Assembly: GCA_029531795.1 (NCBI GenBank)
Contig: JAPEIS010000008.1
Span: forward strand, 2,418,001 to 2,482,000
Source: Sclerotinia nivalis
Lineage: Eukaryota > Ascomycota > Leotiomycetes > Helotiales > Sclerotiniaceae
Direction of reading: 5' to 3'
Length of the DNA: 64,000 nucleotides
Below, piece by piece: positions 44,974-55,900 of this stretch. Made by a program: the position numbers and the translations under genes. Below the pieces are notes generated by a model. The model was not told the DNA's origin, ran no database searches, and worked only from the letters and a program-made list of their open reading frames with translations. Each line of letters opens with the position of its first letter. The first letter of the stretch is position 1.

Positions 44974-46383
44974 TTACCAACCTGAAAACTCTGAATCGTC
45001 AGTCTCCTGCCCGTCATCATCCGGATTTTCCTCGCGTGGAATTGCTGTTTCCGATTCCGTCCAGGAGTCACGCCCAGAGTCGACAAACTCCACCGGCTTT
45101 TCAGAATCTGTGTAGTTCAAAGCGCACTTGCTCTCAAGACAATCATGATCGTCTGAGTATTCCGAGTCGTCCTCGTGTTCCGCACAAATTCTCTGGAACC
45201 TGGCCTCTCTCCTGTCGCGTCTCATTTCGATACGGTGTCGTCTGGCCTCTTGTCTTGGCTCCTTGGCTTGTCGACGTGCTTCGTGTCGTGCTTCCTGTGC
45301 CTTGGCTTTCTTCCGAGCTACTTCCGCTTCCGTCCTACGGATATATTTGTTTAAGATCTTCAGAGACTTCGGGCCGCGATATATCGGGTTTTGGCCATAA
45401 TTGATAAAAGTTAGGTTTTTAGGAAACCAGCTGTGGATGACATCTTTAACAAATATCTTCCTGGTTCTGGCTGGCCGAGACAAGGGTTTCTCAAAGATAC
45501 CTGTTTCCCATGGTTTAACGGAATGAGAGGTGAATAACGTAATTTTCTTCTTAGAAACTCCTTTCTTTCCGCCATATCTATCATGGTAGAGTCCAAAATT
45601 GGCGATGTTTGTCAAAGATACTGAAACCGCGGCCACACGATCAAGATAGTTGAAAATTTGCTTGAAGATCTCGAGAGGGAGAGAAATGGCCTCTCCATTT
45701 CTCTTCACAAGGTTTGGGAGCCGCTTCGCTCCTAGTGTATGTTCGAGGCGTTTGTCTTTCAAGAAGCCACGTCCTCTCTTTCTCTTACGACGAAGAGTCG
45801 TAATCAACAAAGGTTTTGGCTCTAACTCTGGCAGTTCTTTGTCATCATCGCCTGTGTAGATATATTAGATTCAATTCAAAACAGGGGTTGAGAAGCAAAC
45901 TTACGCCGGCGTCGAATCTCATGATACCAAGGATCATCGGAATCAACCATATAATCTTCATAATCTGTTTCTCCTTCATCTGACGATTCACTCTCGGAGG
46001 ATTCATCCTCTGAATCACCATCTTCTTCCTCGTCATTACCGTCCGTGCCATCATCATCGGTTTTTTCTTCTGGTTCTTCTTCCTCGACGTCTTCTGCTTC
46101 ATCATCCGCGTCCGTGCCATTGGTATCGCTTTCTTGTTCGAGCTCATCCCTAGGTGAAGCTAAAAGCAATGTTAGATCATTGCCAAAGGGATGATTGTTG
46201 AAATTACTTACCAGCAAGCGGTACCTCTTCCTCTGGCTCAGGTGATTCTATCTTCACCTCTGGCATTTCTACGTCTGGCTCTGGTGCCTCTATCTCTGGC
46301 TCCGGATTTTCAACCCGGGCCTTCTTAGATAGTCTGGGCGAGCGGCGAGCTGGATCTGAAGCTCGCTTCCTCTTAGGTGCCAT
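44974..46383 (-). CDS. Acidic/basic protein with F-box-like motif, function unknown
   Basis: Exons on the minus strand: 46383-46212, 46159-45905 and 45851-44974, 434 aa, with clean GTAAGT donors. The N-terminus MAPKRKRASDPARRSPRLSK looks like a nuclear localisation signal. It is followed by PEPE repeats and a very acidic stretch (about aa 60-135). Near aa 190, ISLPLEIFKQIFNYLDRVAA resembles a short F-box (LPxEIxxxIxxYLxxxxA). An Arg/Ala/Glu-rich single-helix region of about 60 residues (REARRHRIEMRRDRREARF) precedes an acidic tail. Such F-box-like proteins often recruit SCF ubiquitin ligases, but here that is inference. It lies 0.8 kb upstream of the macro-like gene on the same strand. Confidence 0.72.
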
Positions 46384-47714
46384 TGGTTTTGATTAGTATT
46401 CGAAAGATGAGTCGAGGGAGATGGCAGGGTATGATCTTCGAAAAGTTGGTGAATGGTTCCCTTTGAGAGCTTGAAGTTAAGTTCCTCAAAAGTTTTGTCA
46501 AATTATTGACTGGAGGCCAACTGTGGTGATATTTGAATGAAAGGAAAAGTATTGCAAAAGAAAAATAGATAAAAAAGGACAATCTTGTTCAGCTCGGATT
46601 GTATTCTGAGACTGTTTATTAATAAGTGTAATAAGTTCTTGATTGAAAGGTTTTGTAAATCTGTGAAAAGGTATCTTTGAATAGAGGTTGTTCATGGAAG
46701 AAGTTTTCGGAGGAACAAGAGCTTCAGTGCGGGTTATAACCACAGAATCATATCTACGGTTTTATTATTCACTATTAATTGAACTCATTCATAGATTAAT
46801 ACAACTCTTTCTCCGAGGGCCGAAAGCCCGAGGTCTAGGTACATATGACTAAGTTAAATCATGTTGTATTATGTTCAGCTAAGAACTTCAGATGATTAAA
46901 GATATGAGATGCAAGATTTTCTTATATTTTCCACTTTTCTTTTGATTTTATAGGGATATATGAATAGAAGAGATTCATTAAAAGGTATTGGCAAATGTAT
47001 ATTTTATTGGACTGTAATGAAGGCTGACTTCCTGCATTTATACACACCCAGTACCAATTATTATCATTGTTTGAGTCATCAATTATGATAGTTTTATTTG
47101 GCATACATAACTTGATTACTACAGCCGTAGTAAATATTACAAATACAAATAAAGACAGTGTATGTCTGATTCAGAGTACTCTAGTATTCTAATATTTAGC
47201 TTTGGCTAGATGGATGTTTTATTGAATTCCTTTAATTTCAGGATGGCTGTATAACAAGTGAATTCCACCAATAGTCATCAAACAAACTCCGAGGTCCAAA
47301 AAAGTGTGGTGTACAGTGGTCATGCTTGCTAGCTTGGTATTTTGGTATAACAAATAATAACCTCAGCCTGCCTTTTCAACAACTTGCGCCAGGTGTAACG
47401 GATACTTCCGTTGCTGGCAGGGCCCATGGTAAATACGAGTGTTGCTCCGGGTAAGTGAATGATTTCCCTAATATTCTTGTGGATGAAGATTGTCATTGGC
47501 TGAAAGCATAGAAACTATTGGCATATTCTTCGAGGCGCAGATCTGGGTGACCTCATCAGATATCACGGCCGACCTCCAGCAAGGTCTTGCGTCATAAAGA
47601 CGGATGCGCCGGTACAAAGTGATAAATCACAGACTCGAATTCTATGTGACGCTCAATCTCATGAATAAAAACTAAAGGGCTGGCTAGGTCCAACATGCTA
47701 TGTGCTATGTATTA
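46384..47714. other. Intergenic region
   Basis: No gene recognised. It contains a GC-rich hairpin cluster at 46811-46834 inside very AT-rich DNA. Confidence 0.55.
46811..46834. repeat. GC-rich hairpin cluster
   Basis: CTCCGAGGGCCGAAAGCCCGAGG contains the stem GGGC/GCCC around CGAAA, with CGAGG flanking both sides. It is isolated in AT-rich DNA and similar in style, though not in sequence, to the intronic hairpins at 4.3 and 6.9 kb. Confidence 0.6.
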
Positions 47715-50702
47715 TTATATCCTACTACGATTTGACAACTTCTTCTCCCCCATCTCCTCTATCTCTTTCTTCTTGTGATAATGCGGTGCGAGCTCATGCA
47801 GCCAATTTGCCTTGATAGGAATGCAACTGCGCATATACTCCTTTGTAGTTTGCACCAGCTCATGATACACCACCAGTTTAACAGGGGGATCATTTGCCAT
47901 CAATACTGATGAAGGATGTATGTACACGGTGGTATTCCTCTTGACTGTGCGGTAACTGTCACCGTCTCGTTGTAATCGTGCCGCATTGGCAAAGAACCCT
48001 GCCGTAATCGCTTTTTGAATCGGCTCGATATTTGATGCTCCGCAGCTGGCAATTGTAACTTCCACGCGTTCACAAAGCTTTGCAAGCTGGTCTCGAACAT
48101 CTCTGGCTCTGGTAAGAGATCGCTGTTGAAGAAAATTTTCCTTTGCCCAGACAGTACTGAAATCATTATCTACCCACTGGTTCCAGATATTGAGGTACGT
48201 GAGATGATCACCCCCTTCCTTGACTGTAAAGCGCGCTCGCGCACTATCCGCGTGCACTCTTTGTTCCCCCTTCGGCCGGAAAAATAGTGCTGAGCTTTCA
48301 CCTAGCATTGCCATTATGCTCAACAATTCGTCAGAGCAAGCCAATTGATCTGAAGCGATGATAGACTTCGCAACCTGAGGATCAGTTGGGAATTCGGCCA
48401 TTTGCCTTCCAATCTTGGTCAGCTCTCCACGGTTGTTCAAAGCAGACAAAGCATATAGCTGATTAAGAGCACCAATTAAGGTCTCCGTGGGTGGAGGGTC
48501 CATGAAGTCAAAAGTCAGAAGATCATTGATCCCAAGTGATTTAAGCAGCAATACTGTGCCATTCAAATTCGTTCGCTGAATTTCAGGAGTGGTACTTTCT
48601 TCCATTTCGTTCATGAACGCCCATTTTGTGTACAAGCGGAAGCACTTTCCAGGTCCTACACGACCAGCACGACCACTTCTCTGATTTGCAGATGCTCGTG
48701 AACATGCTACTGTAACTAACTTTGACATTCCTGTCGCCGGATTGTAAATGTTCTCCTTTACGAATCCTGGGTCGATAACATATACAATGCCATCAATGGT
48801 TAAACTAGTCTCTGCAATATTGGTTGCTAAGACGACTTTTCGTGCACCTTTGGGCGTTGGTTCGAAGATCTTGGTTTGTAAATCAGTTGGAAGATTTGCG
48901 TAAATAGGACAAATAACGAGCTCGGGTACTCTGGAACCCAGTTTTTTTGAAATATCACTTATTCGTTCTTCGGCCGCCTCAATCTCATCCTGACCTGTTA
49001 AAAATATCAGTACATCGCCACTTGGCTGTGAAGTATGTATCTGAAATAGTGTGGTAATAGCAGCAGCAAGATAATTTGCTTCTGGCTGTGGGGTGTTATA
49101 AATTTCAACTGGGTAACTGCGTCCTTTGACATTGAAGATAGGAGCGCCGTCGAAGAAGTCTGAGAATGCTTGTGCGTTGATCGTCGCCGAGGCAATCAAA
49201 AGCTTGATTTCTGGCCTCTCTTTGGCAAGATCTTTGAGTAGCGCTAGGAGTATGTCGGTATGCACAGTCCGCTCGTGAGCTTCATCAATCATAATCACCT
49301 GGTATTCGTCCAGAGAAGGCGTTATCATGACCTCTTTCAAAAGATGTCCATCCGTCATGTACTTGATAAGAGTCTTGTCGCTCGTGCAATCTTCGAAACG
49401 GATAGCGTAACCAACTTCATTTCCAAGCTTGCAGCCCATCTCCTCGGATACACGTTGGGCAACGGACATGGCAGCCACTCTCCTTGGCTGGGTCACTCCA
49501 ATCTTCATGCCATTCTTAGTATACCCTGCTTCATGAAGATATTGCGGCAATTGTGTTGTTTTCCCAGATCCGGTCTCACCAACAAGGATAATAGTCTGGA
49601 ACTGTTCGAGAGCAGCTAGAAATTCGTCCTTATAAGCGTATATTGGGAGATTCTTCCTGGTCTCCTCGATGGTCTTTGCCTTCTGCTCAGCAGCTTTCAA
49701 TTGTTCACCTAGGAACCTTGCTTCTTTATCCAGACCCTGTCCGGGTAGCTTTGAATCCATAATCCACTTGATTCCCTGTTCTTCGTCCAAAATGTAATCA
49801 TATTCGCCTTGCTCGACTCGTTCGGTGCTTTGAATTTGGTTTCTGGCCAACTTTTCCTGCTGCCTCTCCCATTCCTCATGCTCGGTTACGAATTTCTCCT
49901 GACCATATTCATCTCTCTCGACGTAGCGCTTGTATAATGCATCTTGTTTCTTCTTCTGATTGAGTTTCCCTTTCTCCGTGATATAATCGTCTGGCATAGC
50001 ATAGCCATCCAAGTGGTCATCAATCCTCATTCTTTCATCGGCAAGTCGAAGAATCTCTCTATTCTTGGCGAACTCTGCCTTCTCCTTTTGCGATAAATTA
50101 GAATAAGGGTCGTTCAGCTCCCTCGTCTCATCCTCGACTTGTCTCCTCAGCAGAGCGAGCCGCTCCGTCTCACGCTTTTTCAAGTATTCTTGCCTCGACC
50201 TTTCCCTGATATCTGGCATTGCAGCACTCCTTGCAGCGGCATCGTCTGCCAAAGCTCTCCGCTGTGCCATGAGAGGGTCGGATCTATCCTCGAGGATTTT
50301 CTTCGACTTATCGGAATTCTTCGAAAGCAGCCTCTGCGCAAAAGCATCTTTCTCTGCTTGATCTCTCCTTCGTTCTTTTTCTGAATCCGAGATGTCATCG
50401 TCTGAGTGGCTTGTTTTGACTCGTTTGGAAGCAGGCTCCTGGAATTCTGGTTCTTCTTCGGAAACATATTCTTCATCGCCCCATCGATCCTCATAATCAT
50501 CATTCGCCTTATTTCGGATATTCTTCGAACGCTGCTCGGTATCTCTACGAGGGGACCTCTCGCGATGAGGAGACCTTTCTCGGTGTCTGTCGCGCCGCGA
50601 GGAGCTCTCGCGATGTGACTTTTTCTCCTTCTTTGCTACCACTTTCGCAGGGCCTATTTCCTCTTCTTCCATGGGAAGAAGCGCGTATTTTTTGGAAGCC
50701 AT
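47715..50702 (-). CDS. PRP2: DEAH-box spliceosomal RNA helicase PRP2/DHX16
   Basis: Intronless, 995 aa. PRP2 hydrolyses ATP to remodel the spliceosome from the Bact to the B* state before the first transesterification step. The N-terminal region (about 1-200) is charged and has RS-like dipeptides (HRERSPHRERSPRRD). The helicase core carries GETGSGKTTQLPQ (Walker A, about aa 375), TQPRRVAA, DEAHERT, SATINAQ, FLTGQDEIE, TNIAETSLTIDGI and QRSGRAGRVGPGKCFRLY. HA2 and OB-fold regions follow, ending VVYHELVQTTKEYMR. The long preserved frame without introns is typical for the family in some fungi. It is transcribed divergently from the small gene at 51004. Confidence 0.95.
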   Translation of the reverse strand: MASKKYALLPMEEEEIGPAKVVAKKEKKSHRESSSRRDRHRERSPHRERSPRRDTEQRSKNIRNKANDDYEDRWGDEEYVSEEEPEFQEPASKRVKTSHSDDDISDSEKERRRDQAEKDAFAQRLLSKNSDKSKKILEDRSDPLMAQRRALADDAAARSAAMPDIRERSRQEYLKKRETERLALLRRQVEDETRELNDPYSNLSQKEKAEFAKNREILRLADERMRIDDHLDGYAMPDDYITEKGKLNQKKKQDALYKRYVERDEYGQEKFVTEHEEWERQQEKLARNQIQSTERVEQGEYDYILDEEQGIKWIMDSKLPGQGLDKEARFLGEQLKAAEQKAKTIEETRKNLPIYAYKDEFLAALEQFQTIILVGETGSGKTTQLPQYLHEAGYTKNGMKIGVTQPRRVAAMSVAQRVSEEMGCKLGNEVGYAIRFEDCTSDKTLIKYMTDGHLLKEVMITPSLDEYQVIMIDEAHERTVHTDILLALLKDLAKERPEIKLLIASATINAQAFSDFFDGAPIFNVKGRSYPVEIYNTPQPEANYLAAAITTLFQIHTSQPSGDVLIFLTGQDEIEAAEERISDISKKLGSRVPELVICPIYANLPTDLQTKIFEPTPKGARKVVLATNIAETSLTIDGIVYVIDPGFVKENIYNPATGMSKLVTVACSRASANQRSGRAGRVGPGKCFRLYTKWAFMNEMEESTTPEIQRTNLNGTVLLLKSLGINDLLTFDFMDPPPTETLIGALNQLYALSALNNRGELTKIGRQMAEFPTDPQVAKSIIASDQLACSDELLSIMAMLGESSALFFRPKGEQRVHADSARARFTVKEGGDHLTYLNIWNQWVDNDFSTVWAKENFLQQRSLTRARDVRDQLAKLCERVEVTIASCGASNIEPIQKAITAGFFANAARLQRDGDSYRTVKRNTTVYIHPSSVLMANDPPVKLVVYHELVQTTKEYMRSCIPIKANWLHELAPHYHKKKEIEEMGEKKLSNRSRI

Positions 50703-51003
50703 ATTACGTTGATGTAGAGGGGCTAGCAGGTGAGAAGAAAGAGGTTTAAGTAAGTTTAGTGAGATAGGCGGCTTCCAGTATAAATTATTGAAGAAACATA
50801 ATGAAGGTCACAGCCTCGCTATGTGATTGCTTGAAGCTTGAATAAGTGGGTCACCAGACAAGCCGGTGATTACCCGAGCCTTCAACATAGCATTTCTGGA
50901 CTTCACTTCAATGGACGAAATTGGTGCCATGCGACGGAATGGGATGAACGACAATTGAAAATCAAATAATTGAAGCGGAAAAGAAGAAAAAGGTTTGGGC
51001 AAA

Positions 51004-51414
51004 ATGAACCGCACTACGATGAGTCTCTGGAGGAGCTCCAAACACCTGGCAATGAGGTGCGCACCCATGTCACAACGACGATTCGCATCCTCAGAAACTC
51101 CTTCACCTACTGCAAGTCCCCGTCATGTCTTTCCTACATGATCTGTTCTATGTCATGCACTTCAGTTCTTTTCATGCGAATTATAGCTAACACATGCCCA
51201 GCGCGCCTTCTACAAAACCTTCACCCGTCCAATCGCAAAAACCCTCTTAATGGCAACTTTTATTTATCAATTGACTTATTGGGGTTGGGTAAAATTGGAA
51301 AAGGATGAATTGAAAGCGGGCAAACGAAGGGAAATAAAGGAGCTTGAGGCAGAATTGGAGAAGATTAGTGAAGGAGCTATCAAGGGCGAAGATGTAAAGG
51401 TCAAAGGGATTTAA
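51004..51414 (+). CDS. Small mitochondrial-type membrane protein
   Basis: Two exons, 51004-51126 and 51202-51414, give 111 aa. Exon 1 (MNRTTMSLWRSSKHLAMR, then QRRFASS) is Arg/Ser-rich with no acidic residue before Glu near aa 34, as in mitochondrial presequences. Exon 2 has FYKTFTRPIAKTLLMATFIY with a membrane segment of about 18 residues, then a charged coiled coil (RREIKELEAELEKI). The intron has a GCTAACAC branch and CCCAG acceptor but a non-consensus GTCTTT donor, which is the weak point. It starts 300 bp from PRP2 on the opposite strand, so the two probably share a promoter region. The function is unknown; an assembly factor of the inner membrane is one guess. Confidence 0.6.
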
Positions 51415-52927
51415 GGGACAGTGGTAATACGTGTGCGGAAGATCGAAGCACATGAGCGCTCGAAGTCATGCAAGATGGGGAGGAAGAAAACAACTCATCT
51501 TGACAAGGTGATCCGTTTCCATGATCTGGGAATGGCGGCTACCAGGATGGAATTTTAAGTCGCATGCAGTACCGCAACAGCTTTGCATGATATGTCGTTG
51601 TTTGAGATATACCCATCAGTGCATGCTCCGTTTTGCGCACTCCAGAGTTTGAACATGCACAGAAATTGTGGTTCTGCGCCATCGTCTGAGAATCATTGCG
51701 GTAATCATCATCTCGAAGTCATAAATTTCAGAATCTAGGCATGGCAAAAATGCTAAACCTTGTTGGCATTATACCTTACTGCCTACATTAAAGCTCGATA
51801 TTGGTTGTACAGTGTAATTGATCTTTTGCGCTATGCGGTCAGATTGTCGTGGAAGTCGATATAACATATATAAACTGGATTAATAATTTTGAATAAGGTA
51901 TTTATTAAATAGGATTATACCTTACACAAAGCATTCCAATGTCCAAGCTGTTCTCAACAATTGAAGTAGTACTTCCCCTCGTACACTTATTATACCATCA
52001 TCTCTCTGCCCTTGTTATTGTTTCCATCTCCTACTTCAATCGCATGCCCAGCTCAAAATTTTGCCAAAAAATAATGTATCAAGTGTAGCAAGCACTCTCT
52101 CTCTGTATCTCTGTAATGAAATTGTACTTACTTTTTTTAACCCCTTTGGTTCTCCTATATCCATCTCTTTTGAAATATTATTTATTTGTATTGGGCTGGA
52201 TGGGTGTGAAGAGAAGAAGGAAAGGAGTGGGGAAGGAAGCAATCGAGTTAAGTCGTCACCATGTCACCATGTCACGCATAGCATTATCCGATTATCTTTA
52301 TTTTCTATAGAATGTTGTTAGCAGAAATCGCGAAGCGGGGACTTGCCAAGAGAACCAGAGGGACCAAGAGAGAGAGAGTATTTGCTTGTTTTGATAGAGG
52401 CGAGAGGCTGTGCGGATACATAACGGGTGCTTCGGCTATGGTGGTGAATAACTGGATGGGTGAGAGGTGTACGGCTGGAGGGAAGCGCGGAAGGTTTTGG
52501 GCGAGGGCGGTGAAATTTGGGCAGGGAGATGAGTTATGTATGGATGACAGGCAGAGGACACACATGATGGTCTTGAATATGAGACCATGGTTCTTTCAAT
52601 TGTATATTGTGCTGCTTATAAGCCTCTTGATCGTATGAAACCGGCTAACCTAGTACCAGAAGCAGTATACTAGAGATATGCTAAGTTATTTGGCTCATAA
52701 TAACACCACATAGCTGTAAAATTGGAGGCGTGTGGCATGAATGAAGTACTATGCGACATAGGCAAAAGCAAATTATTAGAGGACTCTGCAAATATTTGGA
52801 TCTTTAAACAATTGTATTGCTTTAATCCAAGCATGGTATCTGATTATCTATCACTTCGTCACATGTGGCTCTACTACATGTCAACTGAGCCCATCTTATT
52901 CCTCATAAAATCTCAATTGTATCCTAC
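51415..52927. other. Intergenic, no gene recognised
   Basis: Downstream of two converging genes (small mitochondrial-type and URB2). Short open frames near 52312-52638 have no family resemblance. Confidence 0.5.
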
Positions 52928-55900
52928 TTAGGCACCCTTCCATCTTCCAAATCGAGCCCAATCTCTATACAAAGTTCCCCAGACTGCTCTCGCGCTTGAA
53001 TCCAGCCCATCAACCACAGCCTTTCGCCCTTCCATATCAGTACATCCAAAGATCGCATACAACCCAGGTGTCATAGCAGCCCTAACCTCTGACTTCATCG
53101 TCATTTCGAGGTTGAATCTTATGTATGTTTGAAGTATAATGTGCATGTGTTGGCCAGCGATCTTTTTAGCTTTGGCCACAGCAGATGTAAGATTGTTTAT
53201 CGATGAATGAGAGATAGAATTAGGCGTGGGATCACAGATAAGGGTGAGAAGACGTGTGAAAGCCTCGGCGGCTGTTGGTGATAGAGCATTTGATGAGGTT
53301 GAATTGGTGGATGATTGAAATTGTGGGAGCCAAGGAGCCGGTGCAAATGCCTGAAGAAGCCTCTTAGAGGTGTGTGAGTGGGACGTAAAGAGGCAGCGAA
53401 GAAGAGGTTGTAAAACTTGTATGACGCAATGGAGATGCCCCTCGAGGCGGAAGCGGTGGTTGGTAAGAACGGCCTTCATTAATGTACAGAGACGAATGAA
53501 GATATTGCTGGCTTGAGAGATACGGAGAGAAGGTCCTTTGCTAGAGCATATTATGGCAATTATAGCAAGAGTACGATCAACGGACCATTGGGAGAGGGCA
53601 CGACGCTGCGAATTTGTTAGCCGCATTTTCTGAAGGTCATCAAATGTGGAATCTTGCCTTTGTCTTCAGCATCATCTCCAAAATTTCCTCTAGTAAGGAA
53701 AACACTCGGTATGAACGAGTTTTAATTATTTGGGTGCATAACAAATCGTATACTAAACAGAGATCCAGTGGCCTTGGAGCTTTGTCTGCATCAGTAGATT
53801 CGTAACCTATATCTATGATGCGTCAGCTATAATCACCAAGAGGTAAGCGCATATTAGACATACTCTCACAGGCGCCAATAACGTATTTGACAGCTACCAA
53901 TTTCTCTAGTTGGGTAAGGCCAATCAAGTCCTCGCCGACTAAATGTTGCACCAGCTGTAACTTTTCCGTGTTGTCCATTCCAGTAGTCAATATTTCCATC
54001 TTTTTCTTTATGCCAGCTCTACCAGCAGAAGTGTTAATAAAAGCTTCCAAAGGGGTATGAAGGATTCCATCTTCATTGCTCAATACATGAGCAGCAAAGA
54101 ATTCTGGTAAAAGCTGGCGTACATCATCCACTTCTGGATTACCTTTATTCAGTTTCGTAATGTACGCCTGGCCGTCTGTGGCGAAAGCTTCAAGCGATGA
54201 TGAATCCACACCCAGGGATTCGAGAGCTTGAAGAATGACAACGACCGATAATGAACCATCCCTGTGGCTTCCAAGCTCGTCCGTCTCGGGTTTATGTTTC
54301 AGTCGATGTTGCAAATGGACAAGGAGAAATTGTCTAAAGGATGTGCAAAGTTTTGTGAAATCTTCGTTGCTGATAATAGCTAGATCATGCAATTGTTTTG
54401 ATTTGGCGATAAGAACGTTAAATAGCGAGTTTGAGGTGGAGATAAAAGGTAAAGTCTTCTCGCCCTTAGATTTCTTCTCGTCATTGGTAAACTTGGAGAG
54501 TTTATCATGGAAATAACTTATGGCGTCTAAGATGTAGGTGCGATTTTGAGGCTGATCCAAATTACTGGTAACATGGCTAATTTCATTGAAAGTCAGTAAG
54601 GGACCAGAAGGATAATACTGCGAATAGTACATACGACAAAGTTAACTTAACAAGCTCTTTTGAGATGAAGAGAGTTTCAAATCGCTTAGGCATTTCCTCG
54701 AACCCGACTTTCTTGGTTAATTTCTCGACTTCTTCGAAATCCTTGTATTTCATGCCCTACTACCGAGTTAGCAACGTTGACAGTTCTGGTAATTGTACTA
54801 ACCTTGTAGAATGTAGGGCGATGCATAATTTTCAGTTTCAGTGCTAGCACAGCAGGATAACACTCAGGGGATTTTGCCAAGACGTCTATTGACCAACTTT
54901 GCATAATACGCTCTCTATCCCTTCTGCTGAAAACCTCGAGTGGAAGTTTTGTTAGAGATTCAACAACTATCCGGTTACATGTAGGGGTAGCGAGAAGAGG
55001 ATTTTTTTCTTGGGTCTGGCAGTCCAAGAGAATATCAATGAATCGGCCTAAAATGTGTTGGCAAAAATCTTGACTTGTTAGTGTGAAGAAAGTGACTTAC
55101 TTATGACATTAGAGTTATTGAGTACACAATCTTGACGCAAAACTCCAAACCACAAAGCGGCGAATGCTCCATGGTTCAATACATGATCGACAGTTGCGTT
55201 TGTGGCCAAGGAAGCTATCCAAACGACATTTTTTAGAAGCGAAGCGAACACATTGTCTTGTAGGTTTAGCCCCAGCCTATAATTTCGTTAATTCCATATT
55301 CTTTTCATGCACTGGAGTTTTTAGAAGTACTTACTCGAGGACTCGGGGGTATTCTTGGAATATGCAATTATAGAATGACCATGTAGTCCATTGGGCTCCT
55401 CGTGATAAGACGTTGAGATAAACCGGCCATTCTTCAATGTCTGCCCCTTTTTGATCAATCAAGGCGTCAACAGAAGGACCTAGATGTTGGAGACAGCGTA
55501 AAACTACCGGAGATGCAAGACTTTCTAATTTCGACCCATTTTCAGCTGCATTCCAAGCTGAGCATGCACATCGAAAGATTTCCAAATTATCTAATCCTTT
55601 GTGACTGAAAGTTTGGGCAGATAATAGGCTGAACGGGCTAGCTTGCTGCTCCCATAGCTCGGTAATTTCATTCAAATGAGGAGGCTGCATCCATTGGAAG
55701 GATCTAGTCAAGACTCTCCAGGCTCGCCAGCTATATCTGTCGTCCACTGTGCTGAAATTTCTGTTGTCAAAAATGACATGGTGTAGACGTGTTCCAATGA
55801 TATCTACAACATCTTCTCTTGTAATTGAGTTCGCAATGGCATCAAGAACGGTAACCACGGCTTCCGGCTCATTTGCAGTCTCTATGGCAAGCCAATCAAC

